A DNA stretch of 64,000 nt, taken from contig JANXSZ010000025.1 in NCBI GenBank assembly GCA_025356445.1, positions 1 to 64,000 on the forward strand. Reading direction: 5' to 3'. The DNA comes from Betaproteobacteria bacterium. GTDB lineage: Bacteria; Pseudomonadota; Gammaproteobacteria; Burkholderiales; Burkholderiaceae_C. Below the pieces are notes generated by a model. That model was not told the DNA's origin and did no database searches. It worked only from the letters and a program-made list of their open reading frames with translations. Below, in pieces: positions 55,124-64,000 of the stretch. The translations under genes and the position numbers were made by a program. Every line of letters begins with the position of its first letter. The stretch's first letter is position 1.

Positions 55124-57028
55124 GTGTCCTCTAACCACACCCCCTACTTCACTTCATCGCCCCGCGCCAGCATCCGTGAGCTGCCCGATGAACTCATCAG
55201 CCAAATCGCTGCGGGTGAGGTCATTGAGCGTCCGGCCGCCGTGGTGCGCGAACTGCTGGACAACGCCCTGGACGCAGGGGCCACGCAGATCACCGTGCGG
55301 CTGCTGGCCGGTGGCGTGCGCAGCATACGGGTGGAGGACGATGGTGGTGGCATCCCGCGTGACGAGTTGCCCATGGCCTTCAAACGCCATGCCACCAGCA
55401 AGATCACCTCGCTGACCGATTTGGAATCGGTGGGCACCATGGGTTTTCGTGGCGAGGCACTGGCCGCTATCAGTTCTGTAGCTGATACAGCGCTGCTGTC
55501 GCGCACTGCGAGTGATACCACGGCTTATCAGCTGGAATCATTGACCGGTGAACTCACCCCGGCAGCACGGGCGCAAGGCACCACCGTCGAGGTGCGTGAG
55601 TTGTTTTTCAGCACCCCGGCGCGGCGCAAGTTTTTGAAGAAAGACGCCACGGAACTGGCGCACTGCATCGACGCTGTGCGCCGCCACGCGCTGGTACGCA
55701 CTGGCGTGGGTTTTGCAATTTGGCACGAAGGCAAGTTGGTAGAGCAATGGCGGCAGGTGGCCGCGAACCGTGCCGTCTCGCAGGCTTCGTCCACGTCGCA
55801 GCGCCTGAGTGACGTGCTCGGCGAGGACTTCATTGGCCAATCGGTCGCGGTAGAGCACACCCACGGCCCGGTGCGCGTGCATGGCCGGGTAGGCATCCCT
55901 GACGCGGCGCGCTCGCGGTCTGACCAGCAGTTCGCCTACGTGAACGGCCGCTTTGTGCGCGACAAGGTCATCAGCCACGCAGCGCGGGCGGCGTACGAGG
56001 ACGTGCTGCACGGCGGGCGTCAGCCGGTGTATGTGCTTTATGTGGAGATTGACCCCACACGGGTGGATGTGAATGTCCACCCCACCAAGATCGAGGTGCG
56101 CTTCCGCGATGGCCGGGAGGTGCATCAGGCCGTACGCCACGCGGTAGAAAACGCACTGGCAGTGCCACGCAGCAGCCAAGGGGCGGCACTGCTGAACGCG
56201 CCTGTAGCGCCACCCTCCCCTGTCGATAACCACCCGTTTTCAGAGCCAAATACACAGCCAGAGCAAATGCAATGGGCACAGACAGCTATGAATTTAGGAG
56301 TTACAACGGGAGAGCACAGGGTGTCTGACAAGCTGGCAGATTTTGAAGCAATGTGGCCAGTGCGGCGGGAAGTGCCAAGCGAGCGCATGCGTGAAGCACA
56401 GACCACTAGGGCGAACCTGACGGAAAACATCTGGCCGCTGGGCCGTGCCGTCGCCCAACTCCACGGCGTCTATATCCTGGCCGAGAACGCGCAAGGTCTG
56501 GTGATTGTGGACATGCACGCCGCGCACGAACGCATCGTCTACGAGCGGCTCAAAGCGCAATTGGAAAGCCCACAGGCGGGCAACGCGCACATCGCCAGCC
56601 AACCTTTGCTGATTCCAGCCACCTTTGCCGCCTCCCCGCAAGAGGTGGCCACAGCAGAAGCCCACGTGGACACGCTGCACACCCTGGGCCTGGAAGTCAC
56701 CCCTTTTTCGCCCAAAACCCTGGCTGTACGCGCAGTGCCCACCAGCTTGTTTCATGGCGATGCGGTGGAGCTTGCCCGCAGCGTGCTCGCAGAGCTGGGC
56801 ACGCATGACGCCAGCACCGTAATTCAGCGTGCCCGCAACGAACTGCTGGGCACCATGGCCTGCCACGGGGCGGTGCGGGCGAACCGCAAACTGACCCTTG
56901 AAGAAATGAACGCCCTGCTGCGCCAAATGGAAGAAACCGACCGCTCCGACCAATGCAACCACGGGCGGCCCACATGGCGGCAGATGAGCGTGCGCGAGCT
57001 CGATACGCTGTTCATGCGGGGGCGGTAA
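55124..57028 (+). CDS. mutL: DNA mismatch repair protein MutL, endonuclease type
   Basis: 634 residues. The GHKL ATPase domain (about 15-350) has RELLDNALDAGATQI, EDDGGGIP, MGFRGEALAAIS and TPARRKFLKK. The C-terminal domain keeps the metal-dependent endonuclease motif DMHAAHERIVYE (DxHAx2Ex4E), ACHGAVRA and CNHGRPTW, so this MutL likely nicks DNA itself, as in organisms without MutH. The variable linker (about 360-440) includes a translated mini-repeat near 56282. The start is GTG at 55124. It heads mutL-MFS-miaA. Confidence 0.96.
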   Translation: MSSNHTPYFTSSPRASIRELPDELISQIAAGEVIERPAAVVRELLDNALDAGATQITVRLLAGGVRSIRVEDDGGGIPRDELPMAFKRHATSKITSLTDLESVGTMGFRGEALAAISSVADTALLSRTASDTTAYQLESLTGELTPAARAQGTTVEVRELFFSTPARRKFLKKDATELAHCIDAVRRHALVRTGVGFAIWHEGKLVEQWRQVAANRAVSQASSTSQRLSDVLGEDFIGQSVAVEHTHGPVRVHGRVGIPDAARSRSDQQFAYVNGRFVRDKVISHAARAAYEDVLHGGRQPVYVLYVEIDPTRVDVNVHPTKIEVRFRDGREVHQAVRHAVENALAVPRSSQGAALLNAPVAPPSPVDNHPFSEPNTQPEQMQWAQTAMNLGVTTGEHRVSDKLADFEAMWPVRREVPSERMREAQTTRANLTENIWPLGRAVAQLHGVYILAENAQGLVIVDMHAAHERIVYERLKAQLESPQAGNAHIASQPLLIPATFAASPQEVATAEAHVDTLHTLGLEVTPFSPKTLAVRAVPTSLFHGDAVELARSVLAELGTHDASTVIQRARNELLGTMACHGAVRANRKLTLEEMNALLRQMEETDRSDQCNHGRPTWRQMSVRELDTLFMRGR

Positions 57029-57030
57029 AG

Positions 57031-58299
57031 ATGAACGCCAACACCTCAACCATGCCCACATCCCTTGTTGTCCTGATCCTCGCGCTGCTGCTGGGCTTAC
57101 AGCCCATCACCACCGATTTTTACCTGCCTGCGCTACCCGCCCTGAGCGAAGGCTTTGGGGCCAGCATGGCCCAAACGCAGCTCACGTTGACGGCCTTGCT
57201 GCTGGCGTTTGGCCTGTCGCAGCTGGTATGGGGGCCACTGTCTGACCGCTTTGGTCGCCGCCCGGTGCTGCTGTGGGGCATGGGCCTGTACACGCTGGCG
57301 TCCATGGCGATTGTGTTGGCACCGTCGATGCCGTGGCTGATTGGTATTCGCATGGTGCAGGGCATAGCGATGGGAGCAGGTGTGATGTGCGCACGGGCGC
57401 TGGTACGGGATTTGTACGAGCCTGTGGCCGGGGCTAACGCCATGTCCAAGGGCTTGTCGGGCCTGGGGGTGATCGCCTGCCTGAGCGCGCCACTGGGCGG
57501 GCTGCTGTCTGACTGGTTCGGCTGGCGCTTGGCGATGCTGACGTTGGCGCTGTTTGGTGTGGCCACGCTGTTGCTGATCGTGTTCAAGTTCAAAGAAAGC
57601 ATCAGGGTCGTCAACCCGCACGCCTTGCAGCCACAGCGCTTGGCCCGTCAGTGGCGCGAGATCATGGGGAACCCCACGTTTTTGGCGTTTTCAGCCTTGT
57701 CGGCAGCGTCGTATGGCGGCTTGTTCACGTTTTTGGCATCGTCCTCGTTCGTCTTCATCAAAGTGCTGGGATTCAGCAAGACGCAGTACGGGTTGGTGAT
57801 GTTCTCGATGTCGTTCGTCTACATCCTCAGCACCCTGATGTGCCGCAGACTGCTGCCCCGTTTTGGCGTGAAACGCACCGTGGCCATAGGCGGCGGCTTG
57901 AGCCTCGCTGGAGGCAGTGTGATGGCCGCGTTGGCCTATGCCGGGCTGCATTACCCAAGCTTACAGAATGGCTGGGCCATCATGCTGCCGTTTTACCTGT
58001 TCATGCTGGGCCACGGCATTCACCAGCCGTGCAGCCAAAGCGGTGCAGTGGGGCCCTTTCCCCATGCGGCGGGCACGGCATCGGCGTTAAACGGCTTCAT
58101 GATGATGGTTGCTGCATTTGCAATGGGAGGCTGGCTGGGTGCGCACATCGACGGCACCATCTGGCCACTGGTGCTGGGGGTATGGTTCTGGAGCGCGTGC
58201 ATTGCGCTGTCGGCCTGGGTGCTGGTCGGTAAGTACACAGAAACTCCTAAAACCATAGCTGCTCAAGCCCATCCAGTAAGCATAAGCAGCATAAAATAA
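57031..58299 (+). CDS. Bcr/CflA-type MFS drug-efflux transporter
   Basis: 422 residues, twelve predicted helices. DHA1 motifs include [38 protein letters not shown] (motif A) and [13 protein letters not shown] (motif C region). A polar N-terminus and 12 helices match Bcr/CflA pumps for drugs and metabolites. The C-terminal tail [16 protein letters not shown] is encoded by a mini-repeat, and its stop TAA overlaps the miaA ATG (TAATG). It begins two bases after the mutL stop. Confidence 0.92.
   Translation: MNANTSTMPTSLVVLILALLLGLQPITTDFYLPALPALSEGFGASMAQTQLTLTALLLAFGLSQLVWGPLSDRFGRRPVLLWGMGLYTLASMAIVLAPSMPWLIGIRMVQGIAMGAGVMCARALVRDLYEPVAGANAMSKGLSGLGVIACLSAPLGGLLSDWFGWRLAMLTLALFGVATLLLIVFKFKESIRVVNPHALQPQRLARQWREIMGNPTFLAFSALSAASYGGLFTFLASSSFVFIKVLGFSKTQYGLVMFSMSFVYILSTLMCRRLLPRFGVKRTVAIGGGLSLAGGSVMAALAYAGLHYPSLQNGWAIMLPFYLFMLGHGIHQPCSQSGAVGPFPHAAGTASALNGFMMMVAAFAMGGWLGAHIDGTIWPLVLGVWFWSACIALSAWVLVGKYTETPKTIAAQAHPVSISSIK
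58244..58299. repeat. Mini-repeat forming the MFS tail and miaA start junction
   Basis: CCTAAAACCATAGCTGCT and, after a 17-base spacer, AAGCAGCATAAAATAATG. GCTGCT and AGCAGC are inverse copies. The AT-rich arms resemble other members in the window (14430, 32908, 22581, 47255). It supplies the MFS stop codon and the miaA start codon. Confidence 0.55.
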
Positions 58300-59267
58300 T
58301 GAAAACTCAGGTTCCATCCCTGCCCTGGCTAGGCATTGCAGGCCCCACAGCCAGCGGCAAATCGGCGTTGTCCATGGCGCTGGCCGCGCATTGGGCAGCC
58401 CGTGGGCTGCGTACCGAGATCATCAGTGTCGATTCGGCGCTGGTCTACCGGCACATGGACATTGGCACCGCCAAACCCAGCACCCAAGAGCAACACGCCA
58501 TCCCCCACCACCTGATCGACATCCGTGACCCCTTGCAGGCTTACAGCGCCGCTGAGTTTGTCACTGATGCCCAGCGGTTGATGGCTGAAATCCGTGCGCG
58601 AGGTGCCATTCCCCTGCTGGTGGGCGGCACCATGCTGTACTTCAAAGCGCTGATGGACGGCATTGACGACCTGCCCCGCGCAGACGCAGACCTGCGTGCC
58701 ACGCTGAGTGCGCGTGGACTTGCCGAGGGCTGGCCCGCGCTGCATGCGGCACTGGCGCAGGTTGACCCTCTCACTGCCGCCCGCCTGGCACCCAACGACA
58801 GCCAGCGCATTCAGCGGGCGCTGGAGGTCTATCAGCTGACCGGCCAGCCCATGTCCAGCTTTTTCACCTTAAAAACAACAGCAAACAATCTCCATCAAAC
58901 TTGCACTTACCGACTGATAACGCTGGAACCCCTCAACCGGAGCTGGTTACACGAACGCATTGCCCAACGTTTCGATGCGATGCTGGCAGCGGGGTTTATC
59001 GACGAGGTACGTGCCCTGCGCCAGCGTGGTGATTTGCACCCCGATTTGCCTGCCATGCGCTGTGTAGGTTACCGACAAGCGTGGGCGTTTTTAGAAGGCC
59101 AGCTCACCCTGGCCGAACTGCGCGAGCGCGGCATCATCGCCACCCGGCAGCTGGCCAAGCGCCAGATCACCTGGTTGCGGTCCATGCCCGAGCGGCACGT
59201 GATCGCCTGCGACGGTACAAATGCACTGGCCACCGCAACCCAATGGGCAGACGGGTTCGTGGCCTGA
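58299..59267 (+). CDS. miaA: tRNA dimethylallyltransferase
   Basis: 322 residues. P-loop [69 protein letters not shown] and [11 protein letters not shown] are all typical of MiaA. It transfers a dimethylallyl group from DMAPP to A37 of tRNAs reading codons that begin with U, and so uses the product of the isoprenoid genes in this window. The mutL-to-miaA linkage is common, here with an MFS gene inserted between. Confidence 0.96.
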   Translation: MKTQVPSLPWLGIAGPTASGKSALSMALAAHWAARGLRTEIISVDSALVYRHMDIGTAKPSTQEQHAIPHHLIDIRDPLQAYSAAEFVTDAQRLMAEIRARGAIPLLVGGTMLYFKALMDGIDDLPRADADLRATLSARGLAEGWPALHAALAQVDPLTAARLAPNDSQRIQRALEVYQLTGQPMSSFFTLKTTANNLHQTCTYRLITLEPLNRSWLHERIAQRFDAMLAAGFIDEVRALRQRGDLHPDLPAMRCVGYRQAWAFLEGQLTLAELRERGIIATRQLAKRQITWLRSMPERHVIACDGTNALATATQWADGFVA

Positions 59268-59415
59268 GGGGCCTGTGCTTTCCCTAGCTTGAATCACTGC
59301 CTACTAGGTGTAAGAATTGCTTGGCAGTGACCCTGGGTCTCCCCGTCACCACCAAGACAGTGCGACCCGGTCGCTGTGTCACAGCAAACCAACCACTTCG
59401 CCAGGAGGATTCCCC

Positions 59416-60876
59416 ATGGACTTATCCGCTTTTGCCACTGCCTTGCAAAGCTCACTGGGCACGCATATTCCGCAAATACTGGGGGCCGTCGCCGTGCTGG
59501 TGCTCGGCTGGCTGATCGCCGTGGCCGCCCGTGCCGGCGTGAAGCGCGTACTGACGCTGCTCAAAGTCAACACCCGCATCGAAGAAAGCACCGGGGCACG
59601 GCTGGATGCAGAATCGCCGGTAGCGGTGGGCGTGTTCTGGCTGGTGCTGCTGGCCACGCTGATAGCCGTGCTCAATGTGCTGAACCTCTCGCTCATCAGC
59701 AACCCGTTTGCCAAACTCATGGGTGATGTGATGGGCTACCTGCCCAGTTTGCTTGCTGGCGTGGTGCTCTCACTGGTGGGCTGGCTGCTGGCAACGGTGC
59801 TACGGGCACTGGCAGTGCGGGCCTTGAACGCCACCAGTTTTGACGAAAAACTCTCTACCGAGGCGGGCATGGCACCCATGAGCCGCAATGCGGGCAATGT
59901 GCTGTTTTGGATCGTCATTTTGATGTTCCTGCCCGCCATTCTGAACGCCTTCCGTCTGAACGGCCTGCTGCAACCCGTCACCCACATGGTGGACAAGCTG
60001 CTCGACATGGTGCCCAACGGCGTGGGCGCGCTGCTGATTGGCGGTGTGGGTTACTTGGTTGCCCGGGTGCTGCGCGGTTTGGTCACGAACTTGCTGGCCG
60101 CTGCGGGCACCGACCGCCTGAATGAGCGTGTGGGGTTGGACCACGCCGTGCGCCTCTCGACGCTAGCGGGCAATCTGGTGTTCATCTTCGTGTTCATCCC
60201 TTCGCTGATTGCGGCATTGGATTCGCTCAAGATTGACGCGATTTCGCGCCCAGCCACGCAAATGCTGACGCAAATCCTCTCCGCCGTACCGCAAATCGTA
60301 GCGGCTACCGTGATCTTGCTGCTAACGTGGTACGTGGCCCGTTTTGCCGCACGCTTGCTGTCGTCCTTGCTGGAAAGCGCGGGCGTGGACAGTCTGCCGC
60401 AAAAGCTGGGCATAGGTGAAGCACTGTCAGGCGACAGCCGCCCCTCGCAACTCGCCGCGTGGCTGGTGACATTTTTTGCCATGCTGTTCGCCACCACCGA
60501 GGCTGCCGACCAACTCGGTTTTGGCCAAGTGCGGGATGTGGTGACGGCATTCATCAAGTTCGGTGGCGACATTCTGCTGGGCAGCGCCATCATGGTCATT
60601 GGGGTATGGCTCTCTAACCTGGCCTACAAAGCGATTGCACAAGCCGATACCACCCACAGCGCAGGCCTGGCCGGTATCGCCCGGCTGGCCATTCTGGGTT
60701 TGGTGATCGCCATGGGCCTGCGCGCCATGGGCATTGCCAATGAGATCGTGCAGATGGCTTTTGGATTGACCTTTGGCGCCGTGGCCGTGGCTGTGGCGCT
60801 GTCGTTTGGTCTGGGTGGGCGTGAAGCGGCAGGCAAGTTGATGGAGCACTGGCTGTCGAAATGGCGCAAAGACTGA
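59416..60876 (+). CDS. Mechanosensitive ion channel-like protein with TM-helix repeats
   Basis: 486 residues from ATG 59416, preceded by AGGAGG. Repeated units each hold a pair of helices with GAVAVLVLGWLIA, LLAGVVLSLVGWLLA, LLIGGVGYLVARVLRGLV and TVILLLTWYVARFAARLL, the 'conserved TM helix' repeat of some mechanosensitive-channel proteins. The end has FGLTFGAVAVAVALSFGLGGREAAGKLMEHWLSKW, a typical pore-lining MscS-like helix, but there is no large beta-domain. A mechanosensitive or small channel role at the inner membrane is likely. Confidence 0.85.
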   Translation: MDLSAFATALQSSLGTHIPQILGAVAVLVLGWLIAVAARAGVKRVLTLLKVNTRIEESTGARLDAESPVAVGVFWLVLLATLIAVLNVLNLSLISNPFAKLMGDVMGYLPSLLAGVVLSLVGWLLATVLRALAVRALNATSFDEKLSTEAGMAPMSRNAGNVLFWIVILMFLPAILNAFRLNGLLQPVTHMVDKLLDMVPNGVGALLIGGVGYLVARVLRGLVTNLLAAAGTDRLNERVGLDHAVRLSTLAGNLVFIFVFIPSLIAALDSLKIDAISRPATQMLTQILSAVPQIVAATVILLLTWYVARFAARLLSSLLESAGVDSLPQKLGIGEALSGDSRPSQLAAWLVTFFAMLFATTEAADQLGFGQVRDVVTAFIKFGGDILLGSAIMVIGVWLSNLAYKAIAQADTTHSAGLAGIARLAILGLVIAMGLRAMGIANEIVQMAFGLTFGAVAVAVALSFGLGGREAAGKLMEHWLSKWRKD

Positions 60877-60924
60877 GTACCGAGCACCGCCATGAAGTGG
60901 GGCAGGCCGGGCTATCATTCACGC

Positions 60925-61899
60925 ATGCAACCATTGCCCGGCACCCGGCGGATCGAGCTTGATCCGCCCCCCTACATTCCCTACAGCCAAGAGTCTCCCT
61001 TCTCGGACACCTCGACGGCCGCCCCCGTCGCAGGATTGACTCCGTCGCCCTTGGCTGCCTCCCCCCTGCCTCATGCCTCCGTTCAAGCGCCTGCGGCAGC
61101 CCCCTCGGCACTCCCCCCGCTGACACTGCGCATCACTGGCCTCACCAAGCGTTACGGCGATACCACCGTGTTTGAAAACGTCAACCTGCGGGTTGAACCG
61201 GGGGAGTTTGTCGCTATTGTGGGTGAGTCTGGTGTGGGCAAATCCACCCTGCTGAACTGCATGGCAGGGCTGGACGGTTGGGACGCCGGCAGCGTGCTGC
61301 TGGCTGGTGCCGACCTGGGCGCGATGGACGACACCGCACGGGCCTTGCTGCGCCGTAGCGCGGTAGGTTTTGTATTCCAGGCCTTCCATGTGCTGCCGCA
61401 TCTGGACGTGGCTCAAAACATTGCACTGCCCCTGATGCTGCTGAGCACGGCTGCCGATAAAAAGATCAAAACGCCTTGGGCGCAAGACCCCCGCGTGGAA
61501 GACATGCTCGCTGCTGTCGGTTTGGAAGGCCTGGGAAACCGCCTGCCACAGCAACTCTCAGGCGGGCAATTGCAGCGCGTAGCCATCGCCCGTGCCCTGA
61601 TCCACCGCCCTCAACTGCTGCTGGCCGATGAACCCACAGGCAATCTTGACCCTGCAACAGCAGCCAAGGTCATGGACGTGCTGAGCACACAGGCGCGAGA
61701 GCACGGTACCTCGGTGGTCCTGGTAACACACTCGCAAGCCGCCGCCGCACGGGCAGACCGCATTTGTAATTTACGCGCTGATGGCATGGACAGCTTTCGC
61801 AATACCCGGGATGAGCGAAGCGCGCGAGGCGAGCAGAGCGAAAGAGACGATCGCCGTGACCGCAGCCCTGCCCGCTCGCCGCCTAGACGCCCACGTTGA
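60925..61899 (+). CDS. Orphan ABC-transporter ATPase (LolD/MacB-like)
   Basis: 324 residues. A Pro/Ala/Ser-rich N-terminal extension of about 60 residues is followed by an ABC domain with [20 protein letters not shown], Walker [10 protein letters not shown], signature LSGGQLQRV and Walker [10 protein letters not shown], closest to the LolD/MacB/FtsE class. The C-terminus is an unusual Arg/Asp/Ser-rich tail (about 295-324). No permease gene is adjacent on either side, so its partner is unknown. Its 3' end overlaps the sensor kinase gene by 17 bp in the opposite direction. Confidence 0.88.
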   Translation: MQPLPGTRRIELDPPPYIPYSQESPFSDTSTAAPVAGLTPSPLAASPLPHASVQAPAAAPSALPPLTLRITGLTKRYGDTTVFENVNLRVEPGEFVAIVGESGVGKSTLLNCMAGLDGWDAGSVLLAGADLGAMDDTARALLRRSAVGFVFQAFHVLPHLDVAQNIALPLMLLSTAADKKIKTPWAQDPRVEDMLAAVGLEGLGNRLPQQLSGGQLQRVAIARALIHRPQLLLADEPTGNLDPATAAKVMDVLSTQAREHGTSVVLVTHSQAAAARADRICNLRADGMDSFRNTRDERSARGEQSERDDRRDRSPARSPPRRPR

Positions 61900-63814
61900 T
61901 AGCCTTGGGTGCGGTGCGCGGCAAGCGCAGCATGAAGGTCGCCCCCTCTCCTTCCACACTGCAAACGGTAAGGCTGCCACCCAGCAAATGGGTGACCGCG
62001 TTGTAAGCAATGTGCAAACCGAGCCCCGTGCCACCCCGGCCCATTTTGGTGGTCATGAAGGGATCAAAAATTTGCGCCAGCAGCGCAGCAGGAATACCTC
62101 GGCCATCATCGGCCACACTGAGCATGATGCAATCGCCCTCCTCGGCATCAGAGACTCCCGTGATGCGGATAGTGCCGTGCGCGCGGCCTTCAAAACCGTG
62201 CAGCACGGCGTTGTTGATCAGGTTCCCAATCGTCTGCCCCAACGCGCCAGGGTAGCTGTCGAGCTTCAAACCCGGGGCAACCGCCACCACAATCTGGTAG
62301 GGCGTGCGGCTGATGGACGGGCGCAGGCTGACCACCATTTCATCCACGACTTCATGCAACTCAAAGGGGCGGCGCTGTGCGCTGGTTTGGTCTACAGCTA
62401 CTTGCTTGAAGCTGCTGACCAGATCAGACGCACGGTGCAAATTGCGCGTAGTCATGTTGGTCGCTTGCTCTACGCTGGCGAGCAGGCTTTCCAATGCGGC
62501 CTTGCGCAAGCCGGTCTGCATCGTCACGCGGAACTGGCGCACCTCATCGCTCAGTGACGTCACGGCCATCAGGCCATTGCCCAGCGGGGTGTTCAGTTCA
62601 TGCGCTACACCAGCCACCAAGCCGCCTAAAGCGGCCATTTTTTCGGCCCGCACCAGCTCACCCTGGGTTGCACGCAGCGTGGTAATGGCACCTGACAACT
62701 CTTCATTGGCCGTGGCCAATGCCTCGGTGCGGTGGGCTACACGAGCCTCGAGTTCGATATTGAGCTCTTGCAGGGTCAACGCCATAGTTTCAAGACTTAC
62801 TGAAAGATTATTGAACTCTAGAATACGACTGCGTGGCCAAGCCCCTACAACAGCGCCCTGCGTAATTTGTGCCGCGCTATCCACAATGCGCCCCAAGGGT
62901 CGGGTCAACCACGAGGCCCAGAATGGGGCCATCAGCAGCGCCACCAGCACCGCACCTGCAAAGCTGGCCACCACCCAAGCCAAGGTACCGCGCACCTCGC
63001 TGTTTTCAAGCCCTGCGGGTATGCCGCCAATAAAGTACCAGTTCAATGCGGCTGAGCGGGCTACGGCAGGGTGAAAAGTGCGCCCATCCACCTGAAACAA
63101 AGCGGGCAATATCTGGTTTTCACGCACAGCCCGCATCAACGGCACATTCAGCAGATTCACCGTGCCCACGCTGTGCTCATCCTGGGTGTTGGCCACCACC
63201 TCGCCGTACTGGTCAAGCAGCCAAATCGTTGAGGTGCGCTTACCCGCGGCCACCTGCACTGTATTCAGCACGTAGTCCAGGGGCACTTCTGCCAACAGGA
63301 TGCGGTCATGCCCTACAGGGGTCGCTAACCCCACCGTGACAGCGCCAGTCAAGGCCGACAGGTACTTGTCGCCCCATACCGTCTGGTGGCTTGCAAGGGC
63401 GGCTGTGAACAAGGCGTTACCGGACAAATCACTGCCCAACACATCCGCACGGTGCTCACGCAAGGTGGATGCCGTACCAGCAGCCAGTACCAAGCCGTTG
63501 TTGGAGGCCAAATACACCGCACGAAAATCACGCCCAGCCCAGGCTGTGCGGTCCAGCAGCACATTGGCTTGCTCCAAAGGCAAAGTTTCCAGCACCTGTC
63601 CGAGCACCTGCACACGCGATTCCAGAGACCCCAGCAACAACGCCACACGCTGTGCAAGTTCCTCGGTGTCGCGGGCTACTTCATATTTGTTGCTCTGCTC
63701 GATCTGCGGCAACCGCACCAGGAGCAGTGTGGTGCCCACCACCGCAAACGTCACCAGCACGGTGATGACCAGCATGGCAGCCAAATAACTGCGAAGCCAC
63801 CCTGTACGCATCAT
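61883..63814 (-). CDS. Membrane sensor histidine kinase
   Basis: 643 residues. TM1 (about 10-32), a periplasmic sensor region (about 35-270), TM2 (about 278-298) and a HAMP-like stretch lead to a coiled coil (about 345-390). The kinase core has phospho-acceptor H405 in AGVAHELNTPLG, N box NLINNAVLHG (531 on), G1 ADDGRGIP, F box FDPFMTTK and G2 GGTGLGL. The C-terminus ends just after. No response regulator lies in the window. The start codon overlaps the stop of the upstream binding-protein gene as TGATG, so translation is coupled. Confidence 0.93.
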   Translation of the reverse strand: MMRTGWLRSYLAAMLVITVLVTFAVVGTTLLLVRLPQIEQSNKYEVARDTEELAQRVALLLGSLESRVQVLGQVLETLPLEQANVLLDRTAWAGRDFRAVYLASNNGLVLAAGTASTLREHRADVLGSDLSGNALFTAALASHQTVWGDKYLSALTGAVTVGLATPVGHDRILLAEVPLDYVLNTVQVAAGKRTSTIWLLDQYGEVVANTQDEHSVGTVNLLNVPLMRAVRENQILPALFQVDGRTFHPAVARSAALNWYFIGGIPAGLENSEVRGTLAWVVASFAGAVLVALLMAPFWASWLTRPLGRIVDSAAQITQGAVVGAWPRSRILEFNNLSVSLETMALTLQELNIELEARVAHRTEALATANEELSGAITTLRATQGELVRAEKMAALGGLVAGVAHELNTPLGNGLMAVTSLSDEVRQFRVTMQTGLRKAALESLLASVEQATNMTTRNLHRASDLVSSFKQVAVDQTSAQRRPFELHEVVDEMVVSLRPSISRTPYQIVVAVAPGLKLDSYPGALGQTIGNLINNAVLHGFEGRAHGTIRITGVSDAEEGDCIMLSVADDGRGIPAALLAQIFDPFMTTKMGRGGTGLGLHIAYNAVTHLLGGSLTVCSVEGEGATFMLRLPRTAPKAINVGV

Positions 63815-64000
63815 TTCACCGGCACAAACTGGCCGCCACGAATTTCGGTGAAGTACATGTTGCGTGCGGTGTCACCGAAACGGTCAAAGGCAATGGTTTG
63901 CTGCAGCCCCTGATAAGGGCCATATTTAAGCACTGCCGTCTTCACGGATTCGCCCTGTTGCCGCCGCTCCAGGGCTTGAAACAACACAGAGGCCGTATCG
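63811..64000 (-). CDS. C-terminal end of a periplasmic binding protein (partial)
   Basis: The last 62 residues before the window edge read GPYQGLQQTIAFDRFGDTARN and FTEIRGGQFVPVK, the typical C-terminal pattern of branched-chain amino-acid-type (LivJ-like) binding proteins. The gene overlaps the kinase start. A binding protein directly coupled to a sensor kinase suggests a ligand sensor rather than a transporter, but this is inference. The 5' part lies beyond 64000. Confidence 0.75.
   Translation of the reverse strand, partial: DTASVLFQALERRQQGESVKTAVLKYGPYQGLQQTIAFDRFGDTARNMYFTEIRGGQFVPVK

Overview
The window is a chromosomal segment of a betaproteobacterium, most probably family Comamonadaceae (Rhodoferax/Polaromonas-like). 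This rests on gene order and gene types: ompA and gyrA near serC-pheA-tyrA-aroA/cmk-rpsA-ihfB-lapA-lapB-hldE1-hldD, an AroA-cytidylate kinase fusion, dxs-ispA-xseB divergent from a Rieske oxygenase, several Bug/TctC binding proteins and TRAP transporters, moderately high GC, and AT-rich 'AGCAGCTATNAAAA'-type mini-repeats. Genus is inference; no rRNA or complete tRNA gene is present.

Layout. 1-2691: right-hand end of an integrative element with an AlpA-like regulator, a frameshifted secreted protein and a tyrosine recombinase, ending in a 28-bp tRNA 3' fragment (attR). The displaced tRNA terminator follows. 2.7-8.3 kb: an orphan Bug-type binding protein, a structured intergenic region, and a TRAP transporter (dctQ, dctM, a small membrane protein, and a TakP-like dctP facing them). 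8.4-16.9 kb: isoprenoid genes dxs-ispA-xseB, a Rieske oxygenase, an EamA exporter, a sulfurtransferase, a glutamate carboxypeptidase-like M20 enzyme and a tyrosine phosphatase. 17-22.3 kb: a ZIP metal transporter, a dienelactone hydrolase, then a block (DsbA-family remnant, MBL-fold protein, LysR) bounded by two copies of the 3' end of a glutamate/aspartate-binding-protein gene. 22.4-33.1 kb: polA, an HDOD protein, thrB with a small secreted partner, a membrane protein, a FecR-domain protein, a TPR protein, uvrD and an unknown secreted protein. 33.1-38.7 kb: a Bug protein plus M20 peptidase divergent from a LysR regulator, then guaC and an alpha/beta hydrolase. 38.8-54.4 kb: ompA, gyrA, aromatic amino-acid/serine synthesis, rpsA, ihfB, and a tightly coupled LPS set (lapA, lapB, hldE1, hldD). 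54.4-64 kb: DedA, mutL, a Bcr/CflA-type MFS pump, miaA, a mechanosensitive channel, an orphan ABC ATPase, and a sensor kinase translationally coupled to a periplasmic binding protein that runs off the window.

Most of the window is ordinary housekeeping chromosome. The accessory parts are the integrative-element end and the 18.9-21.4 kb block. The least explained signals are: (i) the 98-bp repeat at 18893/21352, which carries the end of a second, synonymously diverged allele of the binding-protein gene and gives the DsbA remnant a chimeric C-terminus; (ii) nested perfect stems at 3862-3994 and an operator-like double dyad at 4351-4385; and (iii) mini-repeats inside coding sequences, including one that supplies the stop/start junction of the MFS and miaA genes. 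I did not find a defence system, CRISPR array, secretion system or other clearly new multi-gene system.
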